DNA of 21,913 nt, from positions 1-21,913 of the forward strand of contig DASYQV010000215.1 in NCBI GenBank assembly GCA_036005125.1. The letters run 5' to 3'. Position numbers and translations under genes: made by a program. Positions 1 through 7,119 of this stretch are shown one piece after another (the first letter of the stretch is position 1; each line of letters starts with the position of its first letter). The notes beneath the pieces were generated by a model, which saw nothing but the letters and a program-made list of their open reading frames with translations, ran no database searches and was not told the origin of the DNA. Source of the stretch: DASYQV01 sp036005125. GTDB lineage: Bacteria; Acidobacteriota; Vicinamibacteria; Vicinamibacterales; UBA2999.

Positions 1-217
1 CATCGGCGTCCTGACGAGCGTGATCTCGGTCTTCTTCTACCTGCGCGTGGTCGTGATGATGTACATGGCCGATCGGGAGACGGCGATCGTGCCTGGCCCG
101 GTCTCCCCGACGGGGATGGCGGCGCTCGCCGTCGCCATTGTCGCCATCTTTTATCTGGGAATCCTGCCGACGCAGGTGCTCGATCTCGCCGCAGCCTCGA
201 TCGCGACGATCTTCTGA
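1..217 (+). CDS. nuoN: NADH-quinone oxidoreductase subunit N, C-terminal fragment
   Basis: This is the 3' end of a gene that begins upstream of the window; reading frame 2 is open from the left edge to the TGA at 215-217. The visible 71 residues hold a membrane segment with the motif SVISVFFYLRVVVMMYM and a second hydrophobic segment (ALAVAIVAIFYLGILPTQVL) near the end. This matches the last two helices of the NuoN/ND2 antiporter-like subunit, where the LxSVIxxxYYLRVxxxMY pattern is well conserved. NuoN is part of the proton-pumping membrane arm of respiratory complex I, and it normally closes the nuo operon, so the other nuo genes probably lie to the left. NuoL and NuoM are related paralogues, but the end position and motif favour NuoN. 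Confidence 0.85.
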   Translation, partial: IGVLTSVISVFFYLRVVVMMYMADRETAIVPGPVSPTGMAALAVAIVAIFYLGILPTQVLDLAAASIATIF

Positions 218-465
218 ACGCCAGACGAGATATCTCACCCGCGTGTTGCGGCAATCGCGGGCGACGTGCGGACGACGTGGGCAACGTGCGGAGTGCGATC
301 TCCCACATCGCGAGTGCGTAAAGAAACGTGCCAAGTACGACCGGGCAACGGCCCACCGGTGCGCGGCAACACGCCGGGTGGACGTGGGTAGCGCACCGAG
401 TGCCACCTCCCACAGCTCCGGTCCACATGGGCAACATCGCGGCAGCGATCGAGCCGCCTAATCAC
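218..465. other. Convergent spacer between nuoN and selA, no gene seen
   Basis: This 248-bp spacer separates two genes that read towards each other. It is rich in short degenerate words such as CGTGCGGA (265-272 and 285-292) and GTGGGC. It also has a weak dyad GCGAT-N7-ATCGC near 297-313. I see no 7-nt period of the kind found in other spacers here, no U-tract terminator and no convincing small gene. Confidence 0.4.
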
Positions 466-1824
466 TCATGCGGTTGCGCCCAGAGCTACCCCAACGATGA
501 TATCGTCCTCTTCCGGTGCCACCGTCCGGAGGTCGATGACGACCCGGTCATCGTGAATGCGGGCGATGATGGGCGGCTCGGCGTGGCGCAGGAATCGTTC
601 GATATCTTCTGCGCTCTCGCTCCCACGTGAAAGCGCGATCAGGCGGGTCGGCAGCTCGACGCCGGGGGCACTGCCGCCGCCGATCGTCGAGCGGCCGTCG
701 ATGACCTCCGCCTGCCAGCCGCCGCGTGTCTCGATCCGCGCAGCCAGTGATCGGGCGCGCGCCTCGATCTGTTCCACCGTAAGCGACAGCATCCGGACGA
801 CCGGCACCGTTTCCCGGGCGCGGCCCGCGAGGTACTCAATCAGGGTCGCCTCGAGCACCGCATACGTGAGCTTGTCGACACGCAGCGCGCGCATGAGCGG
901 ATGAGAGCGGATTTTCTGCAGGGGCGCCCTGCTGCCCACGAGGATGCCCGCCTGTGGGCCACCAAGCAGCTTGTCGCCGCTGAAACAGACGACGTCCGCG
1001 CCGGCACTGATGCTCGCGCTGACGATCGGCTCTGTCGTGACCAGCGGGACCAACGCGCCGCTGCCAAGGTCCTCGACGACGGGTATGCTGAACTGTCGTC
1101 CGAGCGCAACGAGAGACTCGAGCGAGGGACGCTCGGTGAACCCTTCAATCCGGAAGTTCGACGGATGCACGCGCAGGATGAGCGCGGTATGCTCGCCGAG
1201 CGCCGCCGCGTAATCGGACACGCGCGTCCGGTTCGTCGTCCCCACCTCCCGCAGGACGGCCCGCGACTGCGCCAGCACATCAGGAACACGAAAGCCGCCG
1301 CCGATCTCCACTAGCTCGCCCCGCGAGATGATGACCTCGCGGCCGCCGGCGAGCGCCGCAAGCATCAGCAGCGTGGCGCTGGCGTTGTTGTTCACCACGG
1401 CCGCCGCCTCGGCCCCGGTCAGCCGTATCAGGAGCGCTTCGGCATGCACGGTCCGCGAGCCGCGCGAGCCGCGCTCCAGGTCGTACTCCAGATTCGAGTA
1501 GCCGGGCCCGAGCTCGCGCAGCCGTGCCAGGGCAGCGTCGGCAAGGGGCGCGCGTCCGAGATTCGTGTGCACAATCACGCCGGTCGCATTGATCACCCGG
1601 CGAAGCGACGGCCGGAAGGCGCTGGCGAGACGCGCGGCCGCATCGCGAAGAACAGTCTCGCTGGCGGTGCCCGTGATCGCCTCCTGCCGCCGGCCGGCCG
1701 CCAACGCCTCGCGAAGTGCCGCCGCCGCGTCGCGCAGCGCCGAGAGGACCGCCTCACGACCGAATTCGGCTTCGAACGGCGCGATCGACGGATGCTGCCG
1801 CAGCTCCTCGATCGACGGGATCAC
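466..1824 (-). CDS. selA: L-seryl-tRNA(Sec) selenium transferase
   Basis: SelA is the PLP enzyme that converts seryl-tRNA(Sec) to selenocysteinyl-tRNA(Sec) using selenophosphate. The protein has the family's N-terminal helical region (IPSIEELRQHPSI), the strongly conserved VINATGVIVHTNLGRAPL block, and the PLP lysine in CFSGDKLLGGPQAG (K285 counting from the start chosen here). About 452 residues is normal for bacterial SelA. I chose the GTG at 1822-1824 because an in-frame ATG further out (1873-1875) would add 17 residues encoded by a heptamer repeat array, which is unlikely to be native coding sequence; neither start has a good ribosome binding site. selB and tRNA-Sec, which usually accompany selA, are not in the window and must lie elsewhere if the pathway works. 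The gene is convergent with nuoN and divergent from the MXAN_5187-family gene. Confidence 0.93.
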   Translation of the reverse strand: MIPSIEELRQHPSIAPFEAEFGREAVLSALRDAAAALREALAAGRRQEAITGTASETVLRDAAARLASAFRPSLRRVINATGVIVHTNLGRAPLADAALARLRELGPGYSNLEYDLERGSRGSRTVHAEALLIRLTGAEAAAVVNNNASATLLMLAALAGGREVIISRGELVEIGGGFRVPDVLAQSRAVLREVGTTNRTRVSDYAAALGEHTALILRVHPSNFRIEGFTERPSLESLVALGRQFSIPVVEDLGSGALVPLVTTEPIVSASISAGADVVCFSGDKLLGGPQAGILVGSRAPLQKIRSHPLMRALRVDKLTYAVLEATLIEYLAGRARETVPVVRMLSLTVEQIEARARSLAARIETRGGWQAEVIDGRSTIGGGSAPGVELPTRLIALSRGSESAEDIERFLRHAEPPIIARIHDDRVVIDLRTVAPEEDDIIVGVALGATA

Positions 1825-1840
1825 CCGCAGTTCATTTCTC

Positions 1841-1920
1841 GATTGGTGATTGCTGATTGGCGATTTGGTTCCCATGGCGACCGGTCACGTCTCGCGATCG
1901 TGAACCACGAATCGTGTGTG
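1841..1920. repeat. Inverted heptamer array A (GATTNGT family)
   Basis: Four tandem 7-nt units occupy 1841-1868; the first two are GATTGGT and GATTGCT. A spacer of about 25 nt follows. Degenerate reverse-complement units then run at about 1893-1913, of which ACGAATC (1907-1913) is the exact complement of GATTCGT. The array fills the divergent gap between selA and the MXAN_5187-family gene and overlaps the possible 5' extension of selA. It shares its heptamer family with the array at 18036-18138. Confidence 0.7.
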
Positions 1921-1935
1921 TCAGAATACTCCGGC

Positions 1936-2526
1936 GTGCCTGAGCAGTCGACCGACATCGAACGGGAGCTTGGGATGCTCGAGGCTGAGCTGAAGCGGCT
2001 CGAAGCGGAGTACAACATGTTCTTCGCGGGCCGCCTCCCGCGTCCGCCGTGGGAAACACGCAGCCGCGTGGAGGCCATCGTCAAGCGCCTTGACCGGACA
2101 CCGATGGCCAATTATGCCTATCGTTTCCGCTTCAGTACGCTCCAGTCGCGTTATGTCACGTTCATCGATCTGTGGGATCGCGGTCTCCGTGCGCGCGAGG
2201 AAGGCCGTCCCGGTCCGTTTGCTCACCCGCGGTCCGCTCAGGCAGCGACGAGCGCGGCGCCCGAGGATCGAATCGTCCACGTGGTCACGTTCCGCGATCC
2301 GGGCCACGAGATCGACAAGCTGCGCGATCTCTATGAACACCTGGCCGACGCGCGCCGGGCGGCGGGACAGGGCAACGTCCCCTTCCACAAGTTCGCGGAG
2401 CTGATCAGGTCGCAGGTGGCGAAGTTGAAAGGGAAAGGCACCCCCGAGGTTGCGTTCCGTGTGGCGATGAAAGACGGCAAGGTAAGCTTCACAGCCCGCC
2501 CGTTGAAAGGGACGACAGACGAATGA
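1936..2526 (+). CDS. MXAN_5187-family C-terminal-domain protein, function unknown
   Basis: The protein of about 196 residues starts with a predicted coiled-coil (DIERELGMLEAELKRLEAEY), followed by the block NMFFAGRLPRPPWETR and a YRFRFSTLQSRYVTFIDLWDRGLRAREEG segment. After a short Ala/Pro-rich linker comes a basic C-terminal part with FHKFAELIRSQVAKLKGKG and VAFRVAMKDGKVSFTARPLKG. From memory this resembles proteins annotated as MXAN_5187 C-terminal domain, found in Myxococcota and Acidobacteriota; their biochemical role is unknown to me. It has no signal peptide or membrane segment, so it is probably cytoplasmic. The start is uncertain: GTG 1918 and GTG 1936 lack a ribosome site, whereas ATG 1975 has GGGAG at 1964-1968, six bases upstream. 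The gene converges on csp, and a strong GC hairpin lies between them. Confidence 0.7.
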   Translation: MPEQSTDIERELGMLEAELKRLEAEYNMFFAGRLPRPPWETRSRVEAIVKRLDRTPMANYAYRFRFSTLQSRYVTFIDLWDRGLRAREEGRPGPFAHPRSAQAATSAAPEDRIVHVVTFRDPGHEIDKLRDLYEHLADARRAAGQGNVPFHKFAELIRSQVAKLKGKGTPEVAFRVAMKDGKVSFTARPLKGTTDE

Positions 2527-2605
2527 CGACAACGGTTGAATGACTTTGAACGACGTGGTGTTCGTTGAACGTTAGGTATGGAAGGGCGTGACGCGTGAGG
2601 CGAGC

Positions 2606-2635
2606 GCCCGGCGCCGGATGGGGCCGGCGCCGGGC
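2606..2635. terminator. GC-rich hairpin between convergent genes
   Basis: A perfect 12-bp inverted repeat (GCCCGGCGCCGG at 2606-2617 and its complement at 2624-2635) encloses a 6-nt loop. It sits between the ends of the MXAN_5187-family gene (2526) and csp (2646), so it could stop transcription from both sides. No U-run follows on either strand, so it is not a textbook intrinsic terminator; Rho involvement or an RNA-end-stabilising role is possible. Confidence 0.55.
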
Positions 2636-2645
2636 AGGTGTGGTT

Positions 2646-2849
2646 CTAGGCCTTGGTGACGTTCCCCGCCTGCGGGCCCTTCGGACCATCGACGATCTCG
2701 AACTCGACCGCCTGACCCTCTTCCAGGGACCGGAAGCCGTTGCCATTGATTGCGGAGTAGTGAACGAACACGTCGCTCCCACCCTCGCGCTCAATGAAAC
2801 CGTAGCCCTTGGCGTTGTTGAACCACTTGACCTTGCCTGTGATACGCAT
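2646..2849 (-). CDS. Cold-shock domain protein (CspA family)
   Basis: This 67-residue protein is a complete single cold-shock domain. It starts MRITGKVKWFNNAKGYGFI and carries RNP1 (KGYGFI, residues 14-19) and RNP2 (VFVHY, residues 27-31), the aromatic strips that bind single-stranded RNA and DNA. Members act as RNA chaperones in the cytoplasm; some are cold-induced and others constitutive. Length matches CspA paralogues of other bacteria. The ATG is preceded by a purine-rich AGGAAGAAG ribosome site. The gene stands alone on the minus strand, with a likely sigma-70 promoter at 3009-3038 and a leader of about 150 nt that contains hairpins, one ending in a U-tract. Such a long leader recalls the cold-regulated cspA mRNA, which suggests post-transcriptional control. 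Which Csp paralogue this is cannot be told. Confidence 0.95.
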   Translation of the reverse strand: MRITGKVKWFNNAKGYGFIEREGGSDVFVHYSAINGNGFRSLEEGQAVEFEIVDGPKGPQAGNVTKA

Positions 2850-2938
2850 CGTTCTTCTTCCTGCTTGCTTGGGACTCGCTGGTACTCAGCGAGCGCCCGG
2901 GGTCGCGTGTCCGGGGGCCGCAGATGCGCTTCCGGGCA

Positions 2939-2968
2939 CAAAAAAAGACCGCAAGTGCTTGCGCGGCC
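2939..2968 (-). terminator. Intrinsic-terminator-like hairpin in the csp leader
   Basis: Read on the minus strand, a hairpin (TTGC/GCAA core with further G-C pairs and a small bulge, 2947-2968) is followed at once by seven T residues (2940-2946). This is the layout of a Rho-independent terminator. It lies between the csp promoter and the csp start codon, so it would act as an attenuator, or as the 3' end of a short leader RNA, rather than as the end of a gene. Confidence 0.5.
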
Positions 2969-2979
2969 TCGACTGGTGC

Positions 2980-3000
2980 GTTGGGGAACGCCCCCTCAAC
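2980..3000 (-). promoter_or_regulatory. 5'-terminal hairpin of the csp leader
   Basis: GTTGGGG (2980-2986) pairs with CCCC and CAAC (2991-3000) around a loop AACG, with a two-base bulge. On the minus strand this stem would form the first bases of the csp transcript if initiation is near 3002. A 5' stem can stabilise mRNA. It is adjacent to the U-tract hairpin at 2939-2968. Confidence 0.35.
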
Positions 3001-3008
3001 ACGTCCTT

Positions 3009-3038
3009 ATCCTACGCGGCAGGTGACAAAAGTGTCAA
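3009..3038 (-). promoter_or_regulatory. Sigma-70-type promoter for csp
   Basis: On the minus strand a perfect -35 box TTGACA (3033-3038) is separated by 18 bases from a -10 box TAGGAT (3009-3014, four of six consensus positions). The expected start is near 3002, giving a leader of roughly 150 nt before csp. The -35 box is also half of the inverted repeat TGACA-N4-TGTCA (3024-3037), which could be an operator. Confidence 0.6.
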
Positions 3039-3090
3039 GGTCCAGTCGGCTAGAAATGTCTGATTTTGAACAGGATGTCCGAAAATACAC

Positions 3091-4680
3091 ATGCGAAGAG
3101 CGCTTCTGAGTGTCTCAGATAAGAGCAATCTCGTAGATTTTGCCCAGGGCCTCGCCAGCCGGGGCTTCGAGCTGGTCTCGACGGGAGGAACAGCTAAAGC
3201 ACTCCAGCAGGCGGGCTTACCGGTTATTGCCATCTCGGACGTCACCGGATTTCCCGAGATGATGGACGGCCGCGTCAAAACACTCCACCCCCTGGTCCAC
3301 GGGGGCATTCTGGCGCGGCGGACGAGGGCCGATGACGTCGCGGCGGCGGCCGCGCATGGCATCACGCTCATCGACCTCGTGGTCGTCAACCTTTACCCGT
3401 TCGTTACAGCGGCGGCAGATCCGTCAACGCCGTTCGACGAGCTGGTGGAAGAAATCGATATCGGCGGTCCGAGCCTCGTCCGGGCGGCTGCTAAGAATTT
3501 CCAGGATGTCCTGGTCGTCGTGTCGCCTGCCGACTACTCAGCCGTACTGGTGGAGCTCGACCGGCCGGACGGGCCGTCGCCGCAGTTCCGTTTCGAGCTG
3601 GCGCGCAAGGCGTTCGAACACACCGGGCGCTACGACACCGCAATTGCGTCCACCCTCGCGACCGTGACGACCGGTCCGGGTGGCTTCACTCGTTCGGCTT
3701 CCAACGGAGCGCCGGCCGTTCTGACGCCGCGGCTGACGAAAATCCGTGATCTCCGCTACGGCGAGAATCCCCACCAGCCCGCGGCGTGGTATGCGGAGGA
3801 TCCGCCGCGCGGGCTCGGCGCCGCCACGGTGCTCCAGGGCAAAGAGCTCTCGTACACGAACCTGCTCGATCTCGATGCGGCCGCACGCCTCGTGCTCGAG
3901 TTCGACGAGCCTGCGGCCGCTGTGATCAAGCACACGAATCCCTGCGGCGCCGCCACGGGATCCAGCCCGGCCGAGGCCTACGTTCGGGCGCGCCAGGCCG
4001 ACCCACTGGCCGCATTCGGCGGAATCGTCGGGCTCAATCGTCCGATCGACGCCGAAGCAGCCAGGGCCGTCGTGTCGACCTTCATCGAGGCTGTTATCGC
4101 GCCAGGGGTCGACGAGGATGCGCGGGCCATCCTGGCACCCAAGACGAACATGCGCGTTGTGGTCGCTGATTTCGCGGGACTGAGCGGTGCCGGAGGCCGC
4201 GAGCTGCGCTCAGTGCTCGGCGCGGTTCTCGTCCAGTCGCGCGATCGCGTGGGCGAGGCCGAACTGCCGTGGCCGCACGGGAGCGATCTCAGAGTGGCGA
4301 CCGCGCGACAGCCGACGTCCGACGAGTGGCAGGCGCTCCGATTCGCATGGCGCATCTGCGCGCACGTCAAGTCGAACACCGTGATCTTCACCGCGGCCGA
4401 CCGGACGCTCGCCATCGGCGCGGGCCAGATGAGCCGTGTCGACGCCGTGAAGGTCGCGCGGATGAAGGCCGACGCGATTGGTCCCGACGCGCTCAAGGGA
4501 TCGGCCGCCGCCTCTGACGCGTACTTTCCATTCCGGGATGGGTTGGACGCGGTGGCCGCCGCCGGGGCCACGGCGGTGATTCAACCTGGAGGGTCAGTAC
4601 GGGATCAAGAGGTCATCGGCGCCGCCAACGAGCACGGCCTCGCGATGGTGTTCACCGGACGCCGGCATTTCCGGCATTGA
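3091..4680 (+). CDS. purH: Bifunctional AICAR transformylase / IMP cyclohydrolase
   Basis: PurH performs the last two steps of de novo IMP synthesis: formylation of AICAR by 10-formyl-THF and ring closure to IMP. The N-terminal MGS-like cyclohydrolase domain begins ALLSVSDKSNLVDFAQGLA and contains STGGTA and GRVKTLHPLVHGGIL (about residues 30-75). The transformylase domain has LRYGENPHQPAAWY, LSYTNLLDLDAA and the catalytic Lys-His pair in VIKHTNPCGA (K280, H281). The C-terminus ends in the usual PGGSVRDQEVI and MVFTGRRHFRH. The length of 529 residues is standard. The ATG at 3091 begins directly at the conserved N-terminus, although no clear ribosome site precedes it. The gene stands alone on its strand and converges on the heptose kinase gene across a heptamer array. 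Confidence 0.97.
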   Translation: MRRALLSVSDKSNLVDFAQGLASRGFELVSTGGTAKALQQAGLPVIAISDVTGFPEMMDGRVKTLHPLVHGGILARRTRADDVAAAAAHGITLIDLVVVNLYPFVTAAADPSTPFDELVEEIDIGGPSLVRAAAKNFQDVLVVVSPADYSAVLVELDRPDGPSPQFRFELARKAFEHTGRYDTAIASTLATVTTGPGGFTRSASNGAPAVLTPRLTKIRDLRYGENPHQPAAWYAEDPPRGLGAATVLQGKELSYTNLLDLDAAARLVLEFDEPAAAVIKHTNPCGAATGSSPAEAYVRARQADPLAAFGGIVGLNRPIDAEAARAVVSTFIEAVIAPGVDEDARAILAPKTNMRVVVADFAGLSGAGGRELRSVLGAVLVQSRDRVGEAELPWPHGSDLRVATARQPTSDEWQALRFAWRICAHVKSNTVIFTAADRTLAIGAGQMSRVDAVKVARMKADAIGPDALKGSAAASDAYFPFRDGLDAVAAAGATAVIQPGGSVRDQEVIGAANEHGLAMVFTGRRHFRH

Positions 4681-4685
4681 TATGT

Positions 4686-4773
4686 GGCTCGAGTCCCGGG
4701 GCTCGAAGCTCGAGGTGCGGACGTGGGCGGAGATTCAGGACCCGAGCCCCACGCCCCGAGTCCCGAGCCGTTG
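4686..4773. repeat. Inverted heptamer array B (CTCGGGN family)
   Basis: Forward 7-nt units run from 4686 to about 4727 (for example GGCTCGA at 4686-4692 and again at 4700-4706). A spacer of about 11 nt follows. Reverse-complement units then run at 4739-4773 (GACCCGA, GCCCCAC, GCCCCGA, GTCCCGA). The array lies at the convergent purH/hldE boundary and continues into the 3' end of hldE, where it encodes the last eleven or so residues. It uses the same heptamer family as the array at 14375-14448. Confidence 0.7.
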
Positions 4774-5766
4774 ATTCATTGCCGCCTGAAGTTCCTCCGG
4801 CGTGACGACCGACGGCCCGAATTTGGCGACGACGAGCCCCGCGGCCTCATTGGCCAGCCAGGCGGCTTCGGCGATGCTGCCTCCGCTGGCCATCGTCAGC
4901 GCGAGGGTAGCGATGACCGTGTCGCCCGCCCCCGTGACGTCCGCAACTTCCCGGGCGCTCGCGGGAAGCGCGGCTTCAACGCCATCGGCGAGCAGCCACA
5001 TCCCCTGATCGCCGCGCGTCATGAGCACCCCGCCGCAACGCGCGCGCTTGAGAAACTCCCGCGCGGCGTTGCGCGCGTCGTTGTGCGTACGGACGCGCAT
5101 ATGGGTCGCCGTTTCGGCCTCCTGGTGATTGGGTGTGACGATCGTGGCGCCCGGGTAGTAATCGAGATGCGGGATCTTGGGGTCGACGAGCACCGGGATC
5201 CCTCGTCCTTCGCCGAGCCCGACCGCAGCACGCATGATGTCCCGTGTGATGCACCCCTTTAGATAGTCCGACACGACGATGGCTGCGACATGATTGCCGC
5301 GGCGCTCGAGCTCGGCGAGGAGCGTCGCTTCGACGACGCCGTTCACTTCCGTATCCTGCTCGTAGTCGATGCGCGCCACCTGCTGGTTGCGCTCGGTGAC
5401 GACGCGTACTTTCGTGGTCGTCCGACGACCGGGGTCAGGGGCGAGCGTCGTCCGGATGCCGGCTTCGCGGCAGGACGCGACGAGCTGCTCGCCCGCTTCG
5501 TCGCGGCCGACGACGCCAACGAGCTCCACGCGACCGCCGAGGGCCCGTATGTTGTGCGCGACGTTGGCCGCGCCGCCGACGCGCCGCGATTCGTGATCGA
5601 AGGTCACAATCGGCACCGGCGCCTCCGGCGAGATGCGCGTGACCCGACCCACGAGGAACCGGTCGAGCATCACGTCACCGATGACGAGCACGGCGGCGCG
5701 GGGGAAGGCATCGATGATCTCTCGCGCGCGATGGGCGGAGATCGGCGGCAACTGTGGAGCGCTCAT
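4735..5766 (-). CDS. hldE1: D-glycero-beta-D-manno-heptose-7-phosphate kinase (HldE kinase domain)
   Basis: This PfkB-family sugar kinase phosphorylates heptose-7-phosphate at O1, a step towards ADP-heptose for the LPS inner core. Features are VLVIGDVMLDRFLVGRVTRISPEAPVP (residues 26-52), RRVGGAANVAHN (61-72), the ATIVTPNHQEAE segment, and the PfkB signature DVTGAGDT with the catalytic Asp near residue 282. Its 343 residues cover only the kinase half; the cytidylyltransferase half that is fused in E. coli HldE is absent and should be a separate gene elsewhere. The start is the ATG at 5764-5766, matching the family N-terminus. It follows the O-antigen ligase gene by 26 bp, so the two are likely co-transcribed. 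Its C-terminal RLGTRGVGLGS tail comes from heptamer repeats rather than the kinase fold. Confidence 0.92.
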   Translation of the reverse strand: MSAPQLPPISAHRAREIIDAFPRAAVLVIGDVMLDRFLVGRVTRISPEAPVPIVTFDHESRRVGGAANVAHNIRALGGRVELVGVVGRDEAGEQLVASCREAGIRTTLAPDPGRRTTTKVRVVTERNQQVARIDYEQDTEVNGVVEATLLAELERRGNHVAAIVVSDYLKGCITRDIMRAAVGLGEGRGIPVLVDPKIPHLDYYPGATIVTPNHQEAETATHMRVRTHNDARNAAREFLKRARCGGVLMTRGDQGMWLLADGVEAALPASAREVADVTGAGDTVIATLALTMASGGSIAEAAWLANEAAGLVVAKFGPSVVTPEELQAAMNQRLGTRGVGLGS

Positions 5767-5792
5767 CGGACCGCTGTGCGGCTCCCGGAGGA

Positions 5793-7034
5793 TCAAGAGG
5801 CCACCCGGGCTGGCTGGCGGGACCCGGAGGGGCCGGTCGTGACCAGCGGATCGCGCGCCGCGGCGAAAGGCAGCGTGACGAGCACCAGGAAGAGCATGAG
5901 AAACTCCGAGTCGCCGAAGTTGTACTCGGTCATCCCGGCCGCGAGCATGCCGGCGACGACGGCAAGGCTGCCCGCTGCCAGCATGCGTGATGGTCCGGCG
6001 CGGAACAGGCGCCACAAGCCCGCGACCAGCACGCCGACAAACCAGGTCCAAATGGCGACGGCCGGCAATCCCCGCTCGGCCGCGATCTGCAGCGGCACGT
6101 TGTGCAGATGCGGGTTGGTGGCCTGCACGGCCGAGGGATCGCGGAAGTCGGCGTACTTGTGCGGCACCATGTCGGGTCCGATCCCGGTCAGCGGCTGATC
6201 CCGGATGATCGCGATGCCGGTGCGGACCATCGCCATCCGGTCGCGAACGGTCGGATCCTGCATGTCGAACATCGAGACCATGCGGGCGTTGATCCGGTCG
6301 GGCGCGAACGCGAACATCAGCGCGACGAGCACCGGCAGCAGCACGATGAGCCGGAAGTTCCTCAGCACGAGCAGCAGGCCGACGGCTGCGCACGCACCCA
6401 CCCAGGCGCTCCGTCCGAACGTGATGGCGAGAGCCACGACGAGCGCGGGCATCACGAGAGCCGGCCACGTACGGTCGCGGTTTCCGAAAATGAGCTTTGC
6501 GGCGGCCACGGCAATCACGAGCATCAGGATGCCGGAATACGTCATGTAATGCGTGAGTGCGCCCTGCGGCCGCTGGTGCAGGTTGTTGTAGTGCAGCACG
6601 CCGTACTGAATGATTCCGATTGCGGCGCTGGCCGCTCCCGCCGAGATCAACACGTCAATCACGGTCGACGCCCGTTCACCGCGCGCGAGCTCGTAGACGG
6701 CCGGCACGATCAGGAAGAGAACGAGCTGTTTGTCGTCGACGATGCTGATGCCGAAGTTGAACGAGAAAAATGTCGCGACGAGCGTCCATCCGGCATACGC
6801 GACCAGTGGCAGGAAGAAATGCGGCGCCATCGGCCGCTCGTGGCGGCGCACGAGGATCGCGGCCCAGCAGAGGAGCGTGGGCGTCAGCACGATCTGGGCA
6901 GCCGCAATGGAGAACTGCAGCAATGCCACGAATGCCAGCAGCAGGCCGAATGCCACACGGTCCAGGCTCAGGCTGTGCCCGCGCGGCAACGTCACGGTCG
7001 TGCTCGTCATCGTCGTGGACGGGTTCGGCTCCAT
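5793..7034 (-). CDS. O-antigen ligase family membrane protein
   Basis: This 413-residue protein is very hydrophobic, with about ten to twelve predicted membrane helices and a large periplasmic loop. It carries motifs of the Wzy_C/WaaL family: FGRSAWVGA in the middle, and NPHLHNVPLQIAAERGLPA (near residue 315) with the conserved His in the periplasmic loop. Members either join undecaprenyl-linked O-antigen to the lipid A core (WaaL) or polymerise repeat units (Wzy). The neighbouring heptosyltransferase and heptose kinase genes favour a role in LPS, but ligase and polymerase cannot be separated from sequence alone. The ATG at 7034 has AGGA just upstream. The gene lies between the heptosyltransferase (110 bp away, with palindromic repeats between) and the heptose kinase. 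Confidence 0.88.
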   Translation of the reverse strand: MEPNPSTTMTSTTVTLPRGHSLSLDRVAFGLLLAFVALLQFSIAAAQIVLTPTLLCWAAILVRRHERPMAPHFFLPLVAYAGWTLVATFFSFNFGISIVDDKQLVLFLIVPAVYELARGERASTVIDVLISAGAASAAIGIIQYGVLHYNNLHQRPQGALTHYMTYSGILMLVIAVAAAKLIFGNRDRTWPALVMPALVVALAITFGRSAWVGACAAVGLLLVLRNFRLIVLLPVLVALMFAFAPDRINARMVSMFDMQDPTVRDRMAMVRTGIAIIRDQPLTGIGPDMVPHKYADFRDPSAVQATNPHLHNVPLQIAAERGLPAVAIWTWFVGVLVAGLWRLFRAGPSRMLAAGSLAVVAGMLAAGMTEYNFGDSEFLMLFLVLVTLPFAAARDPLVTTGPSGSRQPARVAS

Positions 7035-7045
7035 AGCATCCTAGA

Positions 7046-7104
7046 GGCGCGCGTCCCTCGACGTGCTCGGGACGCCCTGAGCGCGTCGAAGGGCGAGGCG
7101 CGCC
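7046..7104. repeat. Nested palindromic intergenic element
   Basis: Outer arms GGCGCGC (7046-7052) and GGCGCGCC (7097-7104) enclose two related inner stems. The right-hand inner stem, at 7074-7094, starts GCCCTGAGC and ends GTCGAAGGGC. Its reverse complement nearly matches the element at 16470-16491, so this is a dispersed repeat family. It lies between the heptosyltransferase and O-antigen ligase genes. Confidence 0.6.
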
Positions 7105-7119
7105 AAAAAGGCACTGGCA

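Noticed and set aside
1444..1935. Upstream extension of the MXAN_5187-family frame by about 160 codons
   Set aside because: The extension is antisense to selA and the repeat array, with no conserved features.
4681..4734. Array B considered as an ordinary intrinsic terminator for purH
   Set aside because: It could fold, but there is no U-tract and the 7-nt phased, inverted layout recurs at non-terminal gene boundaries, so a simple terminator does not explain it.
4735..6468. 577-residue minus-strand frame extending the heptose kinase upstream
   Set aside because: The extra 5' part is out of frame with, and opposed by, the real O-antigen ligase gene. The kinase family N-terminus starts near the ATG at 5766.
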